Shown here in pieces: positions 37,276 through 48,504 of a DNA stretch of 64,000 nucleotides. The DNA is taken from positions 434,001 through 498,000 of the forward strand of contig JAOSKE010000001.1 of the NCBI GenBank assembly GCA_027493775.1, given 5' to 3'. Made by a program: the position numbers and the translations under genes. Origin of the DNA: Kiritimatiellia bacterium (GTDB lineage Bacteria > Verrucomicrobiota > Kiritimatiellia > CAIVKH01). The notes below the pieces were generated by a model. That model worked only from the letters and a program-made list of their open reading frames with translations. It searched no databases and was not told where the DNA came from. Positions within the stretch are counted from its first letter, which is position 1, and every line of letters begins with the position of its first letter.

Positions 37276-40200
37276 TCATTGCAGTTGCAGCCCTTCCTTG
37301 ACGCCCTTCAGAATCGCGTTCGCCTTCTGGGCTGTCTCTGCCGAGGGCATGGTCTTGCCGTCACCCATCTCAATCCGTATCTGGAAGCGGATCGGCGTGT
37401 TGTTCTTCGTTTTCACCTCCAGCAGCTTGGGCATGATGTCACCCAAGTCCTGAACCTGCGATGGTTCGAGATCGGCCACGGCGACAAGCACGCCTGTCGG
37501 TGGCGGAGTCGGCGGAGGTAGTGTTGTCTTTCCCGCAACCCTGAACTTGGCAAACTGGGCGGACGGAAAGTCGCACGGCCACGCCTGCGATCCGGCATCC
37601 AGAGCTAGGAAGCGCGCCTGAAGCGCGTCGCTGATCACGTCGCGCACCGTTTTCCACGGAAGGGTCTTGCCTGCCTTGACCGACAGGGCCGTGGCAACGG
37701 ATAGACCAGAAGCCACGCTTGCCTTCCATGCATCCTTCAGGTTCTCGGGCAGAATCTCTGCGGCGGCGATGGGCGCAGGCGGAACGCACAGCGTGCCGCT
37801 GGCATTCAGCACGCCTGTGGGGATCGGCTCGCCGAGAATGCTGGCGGGCCCCGAGAGCAACCAGATAGTGCCCTCTGCTACGGCAGTGCCGATGGCCGTC
37901 TCCACGACCGTCTGCTCGGCTTTTGGAATCTGCATGGGCTCCTGGTAGCCGCCCCGGTCAACCTGGACGACCGTCTGGCCGCCGAAGTAGTCGAACACCG
38001 CTTTGACGGCAATCTTGTCAGCAGGCCACAGCCCCGGCAGTTTATTGGGCGCGAGTAGCGCCGGTGCGATATCCGTGAGAACGGCCGTTTCCGGCAGAAC
38101 GAGTTCCATCGCCGGATCGTTGAGCGCGTTCTCGTCCGGGCGGGACATCCACCACGACCGCGACGTTCCGTCCGGCCGCGTCAGACGGAGTACAAACGTG
38201 CCTTGTTCGCACCCGTCCACGAGCGTGTCCAGGATGGCGCTGGCCTTCAGCATCTTCGGCAGATGGGGAAGCTGCGCGAAGGCTCCCGACAGGTCTTTCA
38301 CTCGACGAGCGTTCTCACCCTGTCGCCAGAGGTTGTACGGGCCGTCCGGGAGCAGGGCCTCGGCGGTGATGGCCGTATCCTGGATACGCGACCGGTTGTC
38401 GGCTTTGATCGTGTTGAAGTGCGGCTCTTCCGTCACCGTGATCTTGAATGCTTGGGCCTCGTCCTTCTCGGAGACGGTGACCACGATGGAGTACGCTTGC
38501 TTGACGGCCTCCGGTATGCGCCCCTTCGCCTTGTCGATGTTGATCTGCATCGTCTGGGCGCGGGCCGGATCGACGTTCCCGTCTTTCTGCTGCTTCTTGA
38601 CCTCTTCGCGCACAACCTCCCACGCCAGGTAGTCACGCACACGGGCCATCGCGAGTTCCAGTCCATCCTTTGATGGAGCCAACAGCAGAACGGCGTTTCG
38701 ATAGACGCGCGGCCGATCCGATCCGGTGGTCTCGTCTAGGAACCGCTTGGCCTCTGCGCTGGGCTTGCCTGATTCCGAGGCGGCACTGGGTCCGAGCACC
38801 GCGTAGTGGAACGCGCCATCGTCCTCAATGTCCTTGGGTCGGGTCGGCAGTGTGTGGACGCGGACGCCCGCCGCCGATGCGTTGGCGGTCAGCGCCTTGG
38901 TCCTGCCGATGTCGTCGAGCAGGCGCGCACGCACCGTGTCGTCGGGGATATTCCTCGCCGCGACCGCGTGCATCTGCGTCAGGTTCGGCCGGTTGCCCAG
39001 GCGCCACGTCCCCGGAAGCTGGCCTTCCGAGACGGCCGTGTAGAGGTCGTCGAGCCAGTAACTCGACTGCGACCATCGGGCTAACCCTTTCTCCAACTCA
39101 ATCTTGTCGGGGCGAACGGAGCCCAGGAGTACCGTCAGATCCCGCGTCCGGGCATTCTGGCCGACCGGCTGGGAATGCAGAAAGGTCGCCACGACCGCCT
39201 GCTCCACTTCGCGGTTTTTCAGCCCGACCGACTCGATCTGAATCCTTCGCGCCTGCGAGAACTCGTTGTCCAGGATACCGGTCCACGCCTGCTTCTTGCC
39301 TTCCCACTCCTCGGTATCGGCCACCGCCACCATCTCCCGCAGGGATTCGGAGAGACCGTCCTTGCCCGGCGCGGTCAGGAATACCGCAGGCCCCACCAGC
39401 GGGCTGGTGTCCCACTTCTCCGCCTCGCGCAACGCCAAGGCGAAAGTCCGCAAGACACCGCGTGTCCGCTGAAAACGCGCGAGCTGCGTCCACTTCGAGT
39501 AGAGCACCTCCGTCAGATCGGGATGGAACGGGAAGCTCTTGAGGAACCGTTCCTCGGCTTCCGCGCCCTGTTTCGCCGTCTGCTCGTCCACGGCTGCGAT
39601 ACCCTTCAGCGCCGCCACGACATGCTGACGGAACGCCTCGCGGTCGCCTGAGCGACTCGGGCGTGAAGAACCGGCGGCGGAGCACCTCGGCGACATCCTC
39701 CTTCACAACCGGTTCAACGACTTCCTCGCGTTGGCGTTGGAATACATCCTGGAGCGCAGCATCCACGCCCCGACCGAACGTGTCGGTCATCTTCGGATCG
39801 CTGGCCAGGAGAGAGACAACGACACAACATCTGTCGCTCTTAGTTGCTGCCTGCGACAGGTACTGAAAGAAGTTCCGCAGTCTGTCCAGCCACTTCTTGT
39901 CGTGCGCGACCTTTTCGCGGGCAAACATCAGCACTTCATCAAGCAGGATCAGCACGCCAAGCCCATCCTTGATCGGCATCGCCAACAGTTCCGACAGGAG
40001 GTTCTCGGCAGGAGCCGTTTCGCGTTCCTCCGTCTTGCCGTCCGCGTGCAGCAGCTTGAGGCCCGCGTCGCCCGCCAACTGGTAGGCCAGCACGCTCCAC
40101 GGCTGCTTGAGTGTCCGGATCTTGCCGTTCGGCGAACGCACTTCCATGCCCTTCTCGACGTCGAGCTTGTCGAAGCACAAGCCCGCAATGCGGCATTGGG

Positions 40201-40579
40201 GCGGATTCTGGCCGATTTCCTGCACGAACTCCGCAACGGCGGGCAGGTTGGGCAGATTGTCCGGGTCGTTGACCAGATGCCGGAGCGTGATCAGCGTGTG
40301 CGTCTTGCCGCCGCCGTAGGTCAGCGCAAGCTGACGGACGGCCTTGTCGTTCTTGCCCGCTAGCCGCAGCACTACTTCCTGCACCAGATGGCGCAGGTTG
40401 TACGTGGGGAAGGTCAGAGCGAAGAAGTGCTCCGGATCCTCGTAAATCGGCCGCTTGCGGCGCTGCATCATGACCTCATAGAGGTCGGCAGCGAACATGT
40501 GCATCGGCAACTCGCCGGAACGAAGATCGTCCCGGATCTTCACCACTTCGTGCCAGGGCTTCCACGGTGTCTTCATCAT
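37276..40579 (-). CDS. DUF499-family AAA+ ATPase, frameshifted; last gene of defence operon
   Basis: A large P-loop ATPase of about 1100 residues resembling DUF499 proteins, found in phage-defence methylation loci and analogous to BREX BrxC/PglY. The N-terminal part contains PWHEVVKIRDDLRSGEL, Walker A LTYGGGKTHTLITL (residues ~86-99) and Walker B VLILLDEVLMF. The long C-terminal part has no named domain I can see. One extra C (plus strand) at 39647-39648 splits the gene; removal gives ESLSDREAFRQHVV. ATG 40579 overlaps the SIR2 gene stop by 4 bp. Confidence 0.82.
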
Positions 40580-41682
40580 TGTTCTCCAGTCGGCTGACTT
40601 GCCTGAATCGGCTTGACTTCTTCAAAAGGGTCTTCCTCGTCGGGGAACACCTCTGTAAGCGTTTTGATTGAGAGTTCTGTGTCAAAGAACGGCTTTGCCT
40701 TTGCCGTCCTGAAGATCACTTGATCAGTGTCGTTCGATGTCTTCAGTCTCGATGTGATTTCGTCACGATGGCCGTCGGTGTCATTCCACATTCCAACGGC
40801 CAGGATCCTCTTGCCCGGATCGGAAGCCAATGCCTGTCCAAGGATGCCGTTGATGTGCTCGTCTGCAAAGCTGTACCCGACAGTGACGATGAGCCGCGCG
40901 GATGTAATCGTCCACCGCCTAAGCTCGTAGGCGAAGAACAGGAAGGGATCGACATACTGCAGCTTGTACGTCGTGCCGAAGATGATCTGGATATGCTTTG
41001 GCTCAATCGGTGCGTCCTGATATACGAGGTGATTGTTGTCGTCGCGTGTCCAGTCGATGGAACCATGTAGCTTATACAGGTAGACGTTGGGTGCCTCGGA
41101 ATCGGCTGACTCGTCGAACACTCGCCAGTCCCAACGCTCGCCATCGCCGAACCCGCGTTCAACCCGAAGATCCTGGCACCCCTTTTCAACGCACAGATCG
41201 TAGTTCAGCGTGAAGACCCTCATCGGGTGCTGGTACTCCTGCTGGAACCGTGCAAGCCCACCGAAGTAAGCCGCAGAGCGGTCGTATTTCAGCTGTACCC
41301 AACTGTCACGAAGCTCCTTCACGATCTTCTGTCGCAGTTCGCTTACCTTGGCGAGATTGCTGCCCGCGACTTCTGGCAGCTTCGGAGCCCACGAACCGAT
41401 GAATGGGAAAAGCGGGTGCTCGTCGCCTCGCAGCAGGTCGTCAAGCGTGCCAACCAGATCCTCGATGTTGAACTTCGTATGGTCATACATACCGCGCAAG
41501 TTGTGACCATACATGATCGCGCTCTTCAGGTAGTTGTAGAGCTTGCTGTACCCCTTCCAGTCGGAATGATCACGGAGGAGCCCCTCAAGTTTCTCGATCA
41601 TCTGGGCGGATGCCGGTATGCCAGCCTCCACGCTGGCACCCGCGCCCAGCAGAAACACGACTTCGTCCTTCTTCAATATCAT
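40576..41682 (-). CDS. SIR2-domain protein (probable NADase effector)
   Basis: A 368-residue SIR2-like protein. The NAD-binding motif is FLLGAGASVEAGIPAS (residues 10-25), with FTLNYDLCVE (Asn 160) and YKLHGSIDW (His 206), the catalytic Asn/His pair of defence SIR2 enzymes that deplete NAD+. The C-terminal half includes the Rossmann strand SARLIVTVGYSFADEHING typical of SIR2_2/SIR2-like effectors. The zinc-binding insert of protein deacetylases is not evident. It lies 10 bp after the Argonaute gene; SIR2 and catalytically inactive Argonautes are a known toxic pair. Confidence 0.88.
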   Translation of the reverse strand: MILKKDEVVFLLGAGASVEAGIPASAQMIEKLEGLLRDHSDWKGYSKLYNYLKSAIMYGHNLRGMYDHTKFNIEDLVGTLDDLLRGDEHPLFPFIGSWAPKLPEVAGSNLAKVSELRQKIVKELRDSWVQLKYDRSAAYFGGLARFQQEYQHPMRVFTLNYDLCVEKGCQDLRVERGFGDGERWDWRVFDESADSEAPNVYLYKLHGSIDWTRDDNNHLVYQDAPIEPKHIQIIFGTTYKLQYVDPFLFFAYELRRWTITSARLIVTVGYSFADEHINGILGQALASDPGKRILAVGMWNDTDGHRDEITSRLKTSNDTDQVIFRTAKAKPFFDTELSIKTLTEVFPDEEDPFEEVKPIQASQPTGEQ

Positions 41683-41692
41683 CGTGACACTC

Positions 41693-43636
41693 CTATAAGA
41701 ACCAAGGCGGCAGCCCGTCGAACCTCAGATCAGGAAAACCGTACTCGTCAAACCGGCCAACGTAGTCGGCGATCAGCTTTGCATAGTAGACGGATACCGG
41801 CATGGACTTCGAGTTGAACCCCCGCCAATTTGCCCCGGACAGATTCAGTGCATCCTGGAGATAGTCGGTCAGAACAGCGTCGTCTATGCCCGTGTGTGGA
41901 TAGGTGAGTTCCACATGCATGGGACCGCCAATGCGGCTTCGTATTGTGGGGTTGTGATACTGGAGACCCTCGAACCAGACGAGCCGCTCCCGCTGCGACA
42001 GAGAGATGTAGGTGCTCTCGTATGGGACCTTGCTGTTGTTCCACGTTGCGAATCCAAAAAAGCGATTGCGGTCGTTGAACTTCAATGCCACGAGATCATG
42101 TTGGTGGTTGTCCTCGTCCCCATACTGATCAAGCGCCGCATGGATGGCCTTCATCTCGGCTCGACGAAGCCTGAACGCCGTGTGAATGACAAAACGGTCG
42201 TACTGATCCCTATAGTCGTTCAGAACCTGTTTGATGCTTTCAGTCAGCCCGTTCAGGTATGAGCCCTCATCTCGCTCATCAATCAATGTGCGGATGCTGT
42301 CATAGATCCCGGTTGAATCGGTCAGAACGGAGTATGCGTAGTAGCGGTTGATGGCACCGTTCGACGACCTGCGGTGGCACTGGCCGACGCCGATGATCAG
42401 GCACTTCTGATGTTGCGGTTGAACCATCCACGGCACCCCGCCCAGCTTGGAGAACACGCCAAGAGCTATGTTTGCAATCGACCACTTCATAGACTCCCGG
42501 TCCCGCAACTTCCGTAAGCTTACGAGCTGAGTAGGAAAGCCATGCGAGAGGAAGCAGTGCTTCAATTGATAGTAGGCTTGCTTACCAGCGGGGTCGGGGT
42601 CGAGGCGTGACCAAGGGAACAGAATCAGCGGCAGCGTTGTCCGCGATCCGATCTGGCCCTTCATCCTGGCGATTCCATCATCCAGGGAGGCCTTGTCAAA
42701 CCCGTCAAGGGGAACTCCTATCACATGCTCCGTTCCCAAGGAGAACTGAAACATATCGTTCATTCCCTTGAACGTGCCGTATGTATCCCCACGCAGGGCC
42801 CTGTAAAGGTCATGCGAAAGCGGCTTGTCCGCAGGCCGGTACATGAAGCATATCAAGGAGTCGTTGTTCAGTGGGCGAAGCGGCCCGCGCGATTTGACGC
42901 CCATGAACTGGGACGAAGCCGTGGTGTTGCCCGCAAAAACGTATGTTTTTGTCCTGAGACGTTCTGCGGGAAGCCTTGCCATTCGTAGGTCTACGTCGAT
43001 CCGTGTCCCATCTGGTAAGGTGATCGGAAAGAGTTGAGCTTGGTAGGTTTTCAGGAATCGCTCAATCATGCCGTATTGATCGGCGTAGTAGTCCTTGTTC
43101 TCGCCGAAGGACTGATCGAGGCTGAGGCTCCTCTGTTGAACGCGACGGTCAAATGCGACTCCCGGCGCAACTCGAAAATGGTGCCCAACGAGAAAGCCCA
43201 ACAGCTTCTCGCTTCTCAGGTAATACGGCTGCAACTCAACGGTAGATTGACCCAGTGCATCCTGGTCCAGCACAAAGGCTATGCGGTCGCCAAAATGGGA
43301 ATTGCACAGGTACGAATCCGGGGGAAGGGCCTCCGCCGACTTTGCGTTGAGCAGGTTGGCGATATACCAGAGGGTGAGATACCAGTTGGTCGTGGAGTCA
43401 CACGCAAACGCATCGAAGCCGTCCCTCTTCGCCAAGGAGACATCGAAAGGCACAAACTCATCCTCGGATGCGATGGAGGGCGGGAGCCTATATTGTTTGA
43501 CTTCAGGCGGCAGCGGTTTTTGGTCACCACGTTCGGCGGCGCGACGGTACACCGTCATGTTGAACGCCTGCGGGGTGATCGGCATGAGATTGAGCGCGAT
43601 GAACTCCCGGCTATTTGGTGATCGCGAGCTAGGCAT
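41693..43636 (-). CDS. Catalytically degenerate prokaryotic Argonaute (MID-PIWI), long-B-like
   Basis: A 647-residue Argonaute-like protein. Residues ~330-410 form a MID domain with a 5'-phosphate pocket signature (AYYQLKHCFLSHGFPTQLV, giving Y, K and Q). Residues ~388-647 form PIWI: SIANIALGVFSKLGGVPW and C-terminal ANWRGFNSKSMPVSVYYAKL. The first catalytic Asp position (usually IGxD) reads CLIIGVGQ, and the third region reads RFVIHTAFRLRRAE, so cleavage is not expected. It would act as a guide-dependent sensor. The start at 43636 has GGGAGG upstream; ATG 43651 is an alternative. The N-terminal 330 residues are unassigned (diverged N/PAZ). Confidence 0.82.
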   Translation of the reverse strand: MPSSRSPNSREFIALNLMPITPQAFNMTVYRRAAERGDQKPLPPEVKQYRLPPSIASEDEFVPFDVSLAKRDGFDAFACDSTTNWYLTLWYIANLLNAKSAEALPPDSYLCNSHFGDRIAFVLDQDALGQSTVELQPYYLRSEKLLGFLVGHHFRVAPGVAFDRRVQQRSLSLDQSFGENKDYYADQYGMIERFLKTYQAQLFPITLPDGTRIDVDLRMARLPAERLRTKTYVFAGNTTASSQFMGVKSRGPLRPLNNDSLICFMYRPADKPLSHDLYRALRGDTYGTFKGMNDMFQFSLGTEHVIGVPLDGFDKASLDDGIARMKGQIGSRTTLPLILFPWSRLDPDPAGKQAYYQLKHCFLSHGFPTQLVSLRKLRDRESMKWSIANIALGVFSKLGGVPWMVQPQHQKCLIIGVGQCHRRSSNGAINRYYAYSVLTDSTGIYDSIRTLIDERDEGSYLNGLTESIKQVLNDYRDQYDRFVIHTAFRLRRAEMKAIHAALDQYGDEDNHQHDLVALKFNDRNRFFGFATWNNSKVPYESTYISLSQRERLVWFEGLQYHNPTIRSRIGGPMHVELTYPHTGIDDAVLTDYLQDALNLSGANWRGFNSKSMPVSVYYAKLIADYVGRFDEYGFPDLRFDGLPPWFL

Positions 43637-43675
43637 CGAAAAGCCTCCCATACTGATCTGCTATCGCCGCGCCGC

Positions 43676-45196
43676 TCATGGTTTACCTTTCGGGCTTGGC
43701 AGAAGAGCAGTTATGCCTCTATCCAACAGCAGATTCGGCAGGGATCGGGATTCGCCCAACAGCTCCGTCGTGCTAGTCTTGCGCTTCATCCTGATCGTGA
43801 TCTCCTGCCCATCGAACATGAGTTCTCCGGTCAGCCCCTTTGCCCGGATCGTGCAGTGATCCGCGTTTGCCGGGTAGGTCACGGAAATGAGGTCCGGATC
43901 GTCAATGTCCTCAATCGCGTCAATGATGTCTTCGATAGGCATGCTGTCAGAAAGCTGAAAGACGATCCGGTCAAACAGATCATCGAACACTTCGGCGAAT
44001 GCCTCTGTATCCAGGACATCCGGGTCTCGGATATCAGTCACCTCCGTCGCGATTTCGTATTGGCTCGGATCGTCGTTGTCGATGTCCAGCGTAATGTTTA
44101 CCGTGAACTGCGGGGTCATTATGGTCACGGCCCCATCATCCTCGCTCAACTCGAGGTAGCGACGACGGTAGCTGAAGTGCGTCTTGATGGCGTGATGGAT
44201 GGCTTCCGATGCCTCCCGCAGGTCGTCAGCCCCGACCTGCTGAACAAACCCGCGGGTCGCACTGCACACGTTGTCCGGTACGCGGTGGTGGCGCTTGAAT
44301 CCCTTCAGCATCTTCACCGACCCATTGACAAATCCGAAAAACGACGCGCGCGCCAGATTGACGACCGTCGACTTCGACTTCGCTTTCCGGCGAGCCAGTA
44401 CGTCACCAAGGTCGGCCAGGATGAACTCACGCGACATGTCGCCCCACACACGAGGGTTCTGAGTAGCGGTGCCGGTGACTGTGTGCCGAAGGGTCCGAGG
44501 GACCTCCGCGCTCAGGTAGTCACGCAAAGATGAAGCGGTCAGGAATCGCTTCCTTTCGAGTGCTTTGGGCTCCTCTCCACGGTACGCCTGGATGACATGG
44601 TGGCTCCATATTCCGTGTTTGAGCGGATTGCTGGGATACGACTTCTCGTCCAACCGACAGGAGGCAAACGCCATGTGGTACTCAGATTCGCTGCAAAAGG
44701 CGGCGAACTCGTCATCCATCATCTCTTCCGTCAACAGTCCTCGCATGCTGTCGTCGATCTTAAACCCACTGTGACAGCAGTCGAGCAGGATAACGGCCTT
44801 CCGGGCCTTGGATGATCGGACCATCTCGAAGATCGTCTGAAGCCGGATGCTGGTAGCAGGCAAGTCCGACAGGACCGTGTCATGGCAAGTAATGAAGTTG
44901 TGTCCGTTCTCGGCAAACCCATGGCCCGCGTAGAACAGCATCAGTTCGTCCTCGGGGCGAAGACGGCGGCAGAGAGTGCGGACGGCGGATTCGATCCGCG
45001 TCTTCGTCGCTGATGCACTGAGCATCACCTCGGTATTGGCGGCGGGGAAGCCCACCTCCTGTATGGACGCAGCGAGTTCGGTGGCAGCGTTCTCAGCATA
45101 GATGACCTTCGAAATACGCTTGTCATGGTATGCCTCGACAGCCACCAGAAGCGCGTACTTTTCGCCCGATAAGGGCACAACCGACTTCGTCTTCAT
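43676..45196 (-). CDS. Caspase-like (C14) cysteine protease
   Basis: A 506-residue protein. Residues 1-240 form a caspase/metacaspase-type domain: YALLVAVEAYHD at the start, catalytic His 92 in LFYAGHGFAENG and catalytic Cys 141 in VILLDCCHSGF, followed by FASCRLDEKSYPS. The C-terminal 260 residues form a separate domain rich in acidic residues (DIDDPDLISVTYPA) with no family I recognise; it may sense the activating signal or hold the target. The start overlaps the methylase stop as ATGA, so it belongs to the same operon. Confidence 0.87.
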   Translation of the reverse strand: MKTKSVVPLSGEKYALLVAVEAYHDKRISKVIYAENAATELAASIQEVGFPAANTEVMLSASATKTRIESAVRTLCRRLRPEDELMLFYAGHGFAENGHNFITCHDTVLSDLPATSIRLQTIFEMVRSSKARKAVILLDCCHSGFKIDDSMRGLLTEEMMDDEFAAFCSESEYHMAFASCRLDEKSYPSNPLKHGIWSHHVIQAYRGEEPKALERKRFLTASSLRDYLSAEVPRTLRHTVTGTATQNPRVWGDMSREFILADLGDVLARRKAKSKSTVVNLARASFFGFVNGSVKMLKGFKRHHRVPDNVCSATRGFVQQVGADDLREASEAIHHAIKTHFSYRRRYLELSEDDGAVTIMTPQFTVNITLDIDNDDPSQYEIATEVTDIRDPDVLDTEAFAEVFDDLFDRIVFQLSDSMPIEDIIDAIEDIDDPDLISVTYPANADHCTIRAKGLTGELMFDGQEITIRMKRKTSTTELLGESRSLPNLLLDRGITALLPSPKGKP

Positions 45197-48100
45197 AGTT
45201 CTTTGCCCCCCTCCAATTCCTCTTTCGAGAATAGGCCGGGGCCTTCATCCCGCATCGCGCCGCGTGCGCCGACGTGATTGCTGATGGACTCCAAAAGCGA
45301 CCGCTCCTCGCTCCCGTGCGGCGACAGCTCGATGAGAGACTGGAGCAGCCGCTTGAATAGCTCCTGCCGCCGTAAACCGTTGCCATCCAGGTAGCCGTCC
45401 ACCTTGGACAGATCGCCCGCCTTCCAAAGATGCATCAGGCAATGCACGCGGTCGATCAGAGGCACAGGCTTGCCGCCAGGGGCCTCATAGCCCAGCGACT
45501 TGCCCTTGCGTTGCGCCCAGGTCCTGAGCTTCACCTTGCTCCCGGAATCCTTTTCCTCGGCGTCAGACTCTGCGTCAGCGTCAGACTCTTCCTTGTCCTC
45601 GTCGTCCTTCGACTTGCCCTTCGTGAAACTGATCAGGTCCCACGTCTGGGCCAGTTCTCGGTCCGAGATGCCGCACGAGATGGCGTACAGGATGCACGCG
45701 CCCGCCGGAGCCTCGTCCATGCCGAAATCGTGCCGGTGGAGAAGATAGTACGCCGTCGGTTCATCCAACCGGTCGGCGGCGGCGGAATCGGCGTCGCCAT
45801 CCTTGTCGCCGGACAGTACACGACCGACCACGAAGTCCACCACAATGCGGCGGACATGCGTGAGAAACTCGCTGACCGTCATCGGACCGGGCTCGTTGGC
45901 CTTTTTTTACCACCGGGTGCTTGCTGTATGCCTCCATCGCCGGGCCAGTGGCAGCCCAGACAAAGTCTGGCCCGCGTATGCCTGCATCCCAGTACTCACG
46001 CAAGCGCTCTCGGATGTTCCGCCGCATGTCGTCAATCACCTGATTGTCCCATCCAGGACGGGCAGTTGGTGGGCGTTTCTTGCAAACAAGCCACACGGAA
46101 GATGCCAACGCAGCAGCGGATAAACCTCTTGTTCGATTCGGCATCTCCGTTTGTATCGGCCAACTCCCCTCCACCACAAAACCGGCGCGAATGATCGCCG
46201 AGACCAACGTCTCCCAAGCATCAGGATATTTGTGCGCGAAAACCACTACCATACGCCCATCAGGATTCAGAGCCTGGCAGCAGGTTTGAAACGTTCGAGC
46301 CATGCCATCCTCATAAGCGGCCTTAGATTTCGCCCGATCGCCATCATGACGACTGGCATCGTCAATCAGCTCGCCATCGCCCTTGCCGTGATCCCATTTG
46401 GGCGATAGCGTATCGGCAAAAATTCTGTCTATTTGCGGCGTTAAACCGTGTAGTGATCGCTTCAGCCAGAGATAGAAGAAATCCATAAGATCCGAATAGG
46501 GAATGGCATCGTAGTAGGGGGATCGGTGACAATGGCATCGAGACCTTGTGAACTCGCGAGCGTCGAAGATTGGTTGATAACGTTGGCCGGCGGAGCGTTT
46601 TGGAAAGCCAGTAGGCCGTGCTCTACATACTCGGCGACCCATTCGAGGTTGGCGATATAGTTTCCCGTGGTGAAGGAAAAAGGATTCCCCTCACAGAAAT
46701 CCCATGTAATGGGAAGCGCGAAACGCGTGAAAGTTCCCTGAAGCTTTGTGTAGCCGTTATCCCACCGGCACACATTCGACTGCCTGTCTGCTATACGATC
46801 TACCCCGATTGATAAAAATGCCACCACGGCTTCGCGCCACTCTGCGGGATAGTTGACAAGAGTTGCAATGGTGATGCAACCGTCCCGGTTGCCATTTATC
46901 GCAAGCGGGACGCTTGCGCCACTCTTATCTTGCCAGGCCGCCCTCGTCCACTTGACAAACGTCCCCAGCGCCAGCAGTTGGCGCGGCGTGAAGAGCTTTT
47001 TCCATTGGTCGAAGCCATAAAGCGGAACACGAAAGCCCAGTGCCTCTGCGCTTGGAAGTGGCTCCTCCAGGATTCCGAAGGGTATCTGGGCGAAAACCGT
47101 GGACAGGACTTCCTGTGCCGCATCGGCTTGGTGAAATTCGTGATCCGTCGGCAGACGGTATTCCTTACCGCTCTGGCCGTCCACGACGACGGAAGTCATC
47201 AGTGAAGTAAGGCGACCAGCCTTACCCTCGACCCGAATATCCTCCATTGTCATTATGGTGCCGCAACAGGGACATTTCGCCCCAGATCGGGACATAGTAC
47301 CTGCGGCAATGCGTTTATCGTGCTCGCGTTTCTGCGCCGCATTACCGCCCTTGGCGGGTACATTTGACTCGATTGCGAATACAACGCTCGTCCTCTCGCT
47401 GTTCGGCTCCATAGCCAAGAGAATGCGCTTCCTGTCCTTCTTGCAGAGCCACCGCGTTTTGAGGAGGGGGATCGTTGCCCGGCAATTTTTGCACTTGACG
47501 GACCTCGCCCACAGGTGCGCCACGGTGGGCTTAGCCACCCAGCGCGGGTTCCTCTTGTCAGCGAGGTATTCCTTGCTGAACTTCTTGTTCAGCGTATCGA
47601 TGTCCGGCGTGCCGTCATCCTTGAGCGGCACGAGCTGCATCGGCCGCTTCTCGTATGCCTTGGCGGAAGCAGTGTCCTTGGCGGTCAGTTTCAGAGGCTC
47701 GAAGTCGGCATAGGTCGGATAGAACGCCGCCAGTTCGCGCCGAGCCCGATTGAGAACCCACTGACCCCAGGCACGGACATGCCACGCCAGATCGGCCTTG
47801 GGGGCGCGGCCGGAGTCCTCTTTCACCATCGAGGGAAACATCCCCTCCTCAGCAGCAACCTGCTTTTTCGTTTTCTTGGTGCGACCGACCAAATGAGGAT
47901 GCGCCTTGTAGAAGGCGTTCATAAACTCCTCGTCGTGGAGAATAAAATCTGGCAACGGGTGTGTTTTGCCCGCCAGCTTTTGCGGATATTCCAACGTGCA
48001 TTTCAGGATGAACCACGCCACCGGGTTGATGTCCACGGCGGTCGCCTCACACCCGAGGCGCATGGCCTCAAGCGGAATCGCGCCGCCGCCTGCAAACGGA

Positions 48101-48504
48101 TCGAGTACTTTCGGTGCCCGACCACCGTATGCTTTCCTGATCTCCTGGCGGAACCATTCCAGATCGGCCTTGTTCTCCGTCTCCCGCCCCCAGTGCAAAA
48201 TGCCGCCCTCGGTCTCTTCCTTCTCCCGCTCGACGACGCTGCCGTCCGGCATCTTCTTGCGCTCGATATTCTTGACGACCTTACCGCCAATTTTTTCACA
48301 CAACTCTTGACGTTTCTCCGGCGTGCCGGGGTCGGGCAGCAGTGTAGCGATGAGTGCCGCTCGGCATGCCGCCAACGGTCGCCGCGCCGGCCAGATGTGC
48401 AGGGTCGAGATATGCCCATGCCGCACGTTCTTCTCGTGGACCGAGTCCAGCGAAGCCTGCTTCAGCGGGAAGGCGTGTTCGATAAGTCTGGGGAAATCGG
48501 TCAT
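45193..48504 (-). CDS. DUF1156 DNA methyltransferase, two frameshifts
   Basis: A large putative adenine-specific DNA methylase of about 1100 residues. The N-terminal DUF1156 region is evident (FPLKQASLDSVHEKNVRHGH, HIWPARRPLAACRAALIA). SAM motif I is VLDPFAGGGAIPLEAMRLG near 133. Catalytic motif IV DPPYYD is read after restoring one base in the G-run 46517-46521. A second error, one extra T in 45902-45908, is corrected to PVVKKANEPGPMTVSEFL. A CPxCG-type zinc segment (CPCCGTIMTM) lies near 410. It would mark host DNA as self. The C terminus has a Glu/Asp-rich linker. Confidence 0.85.
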
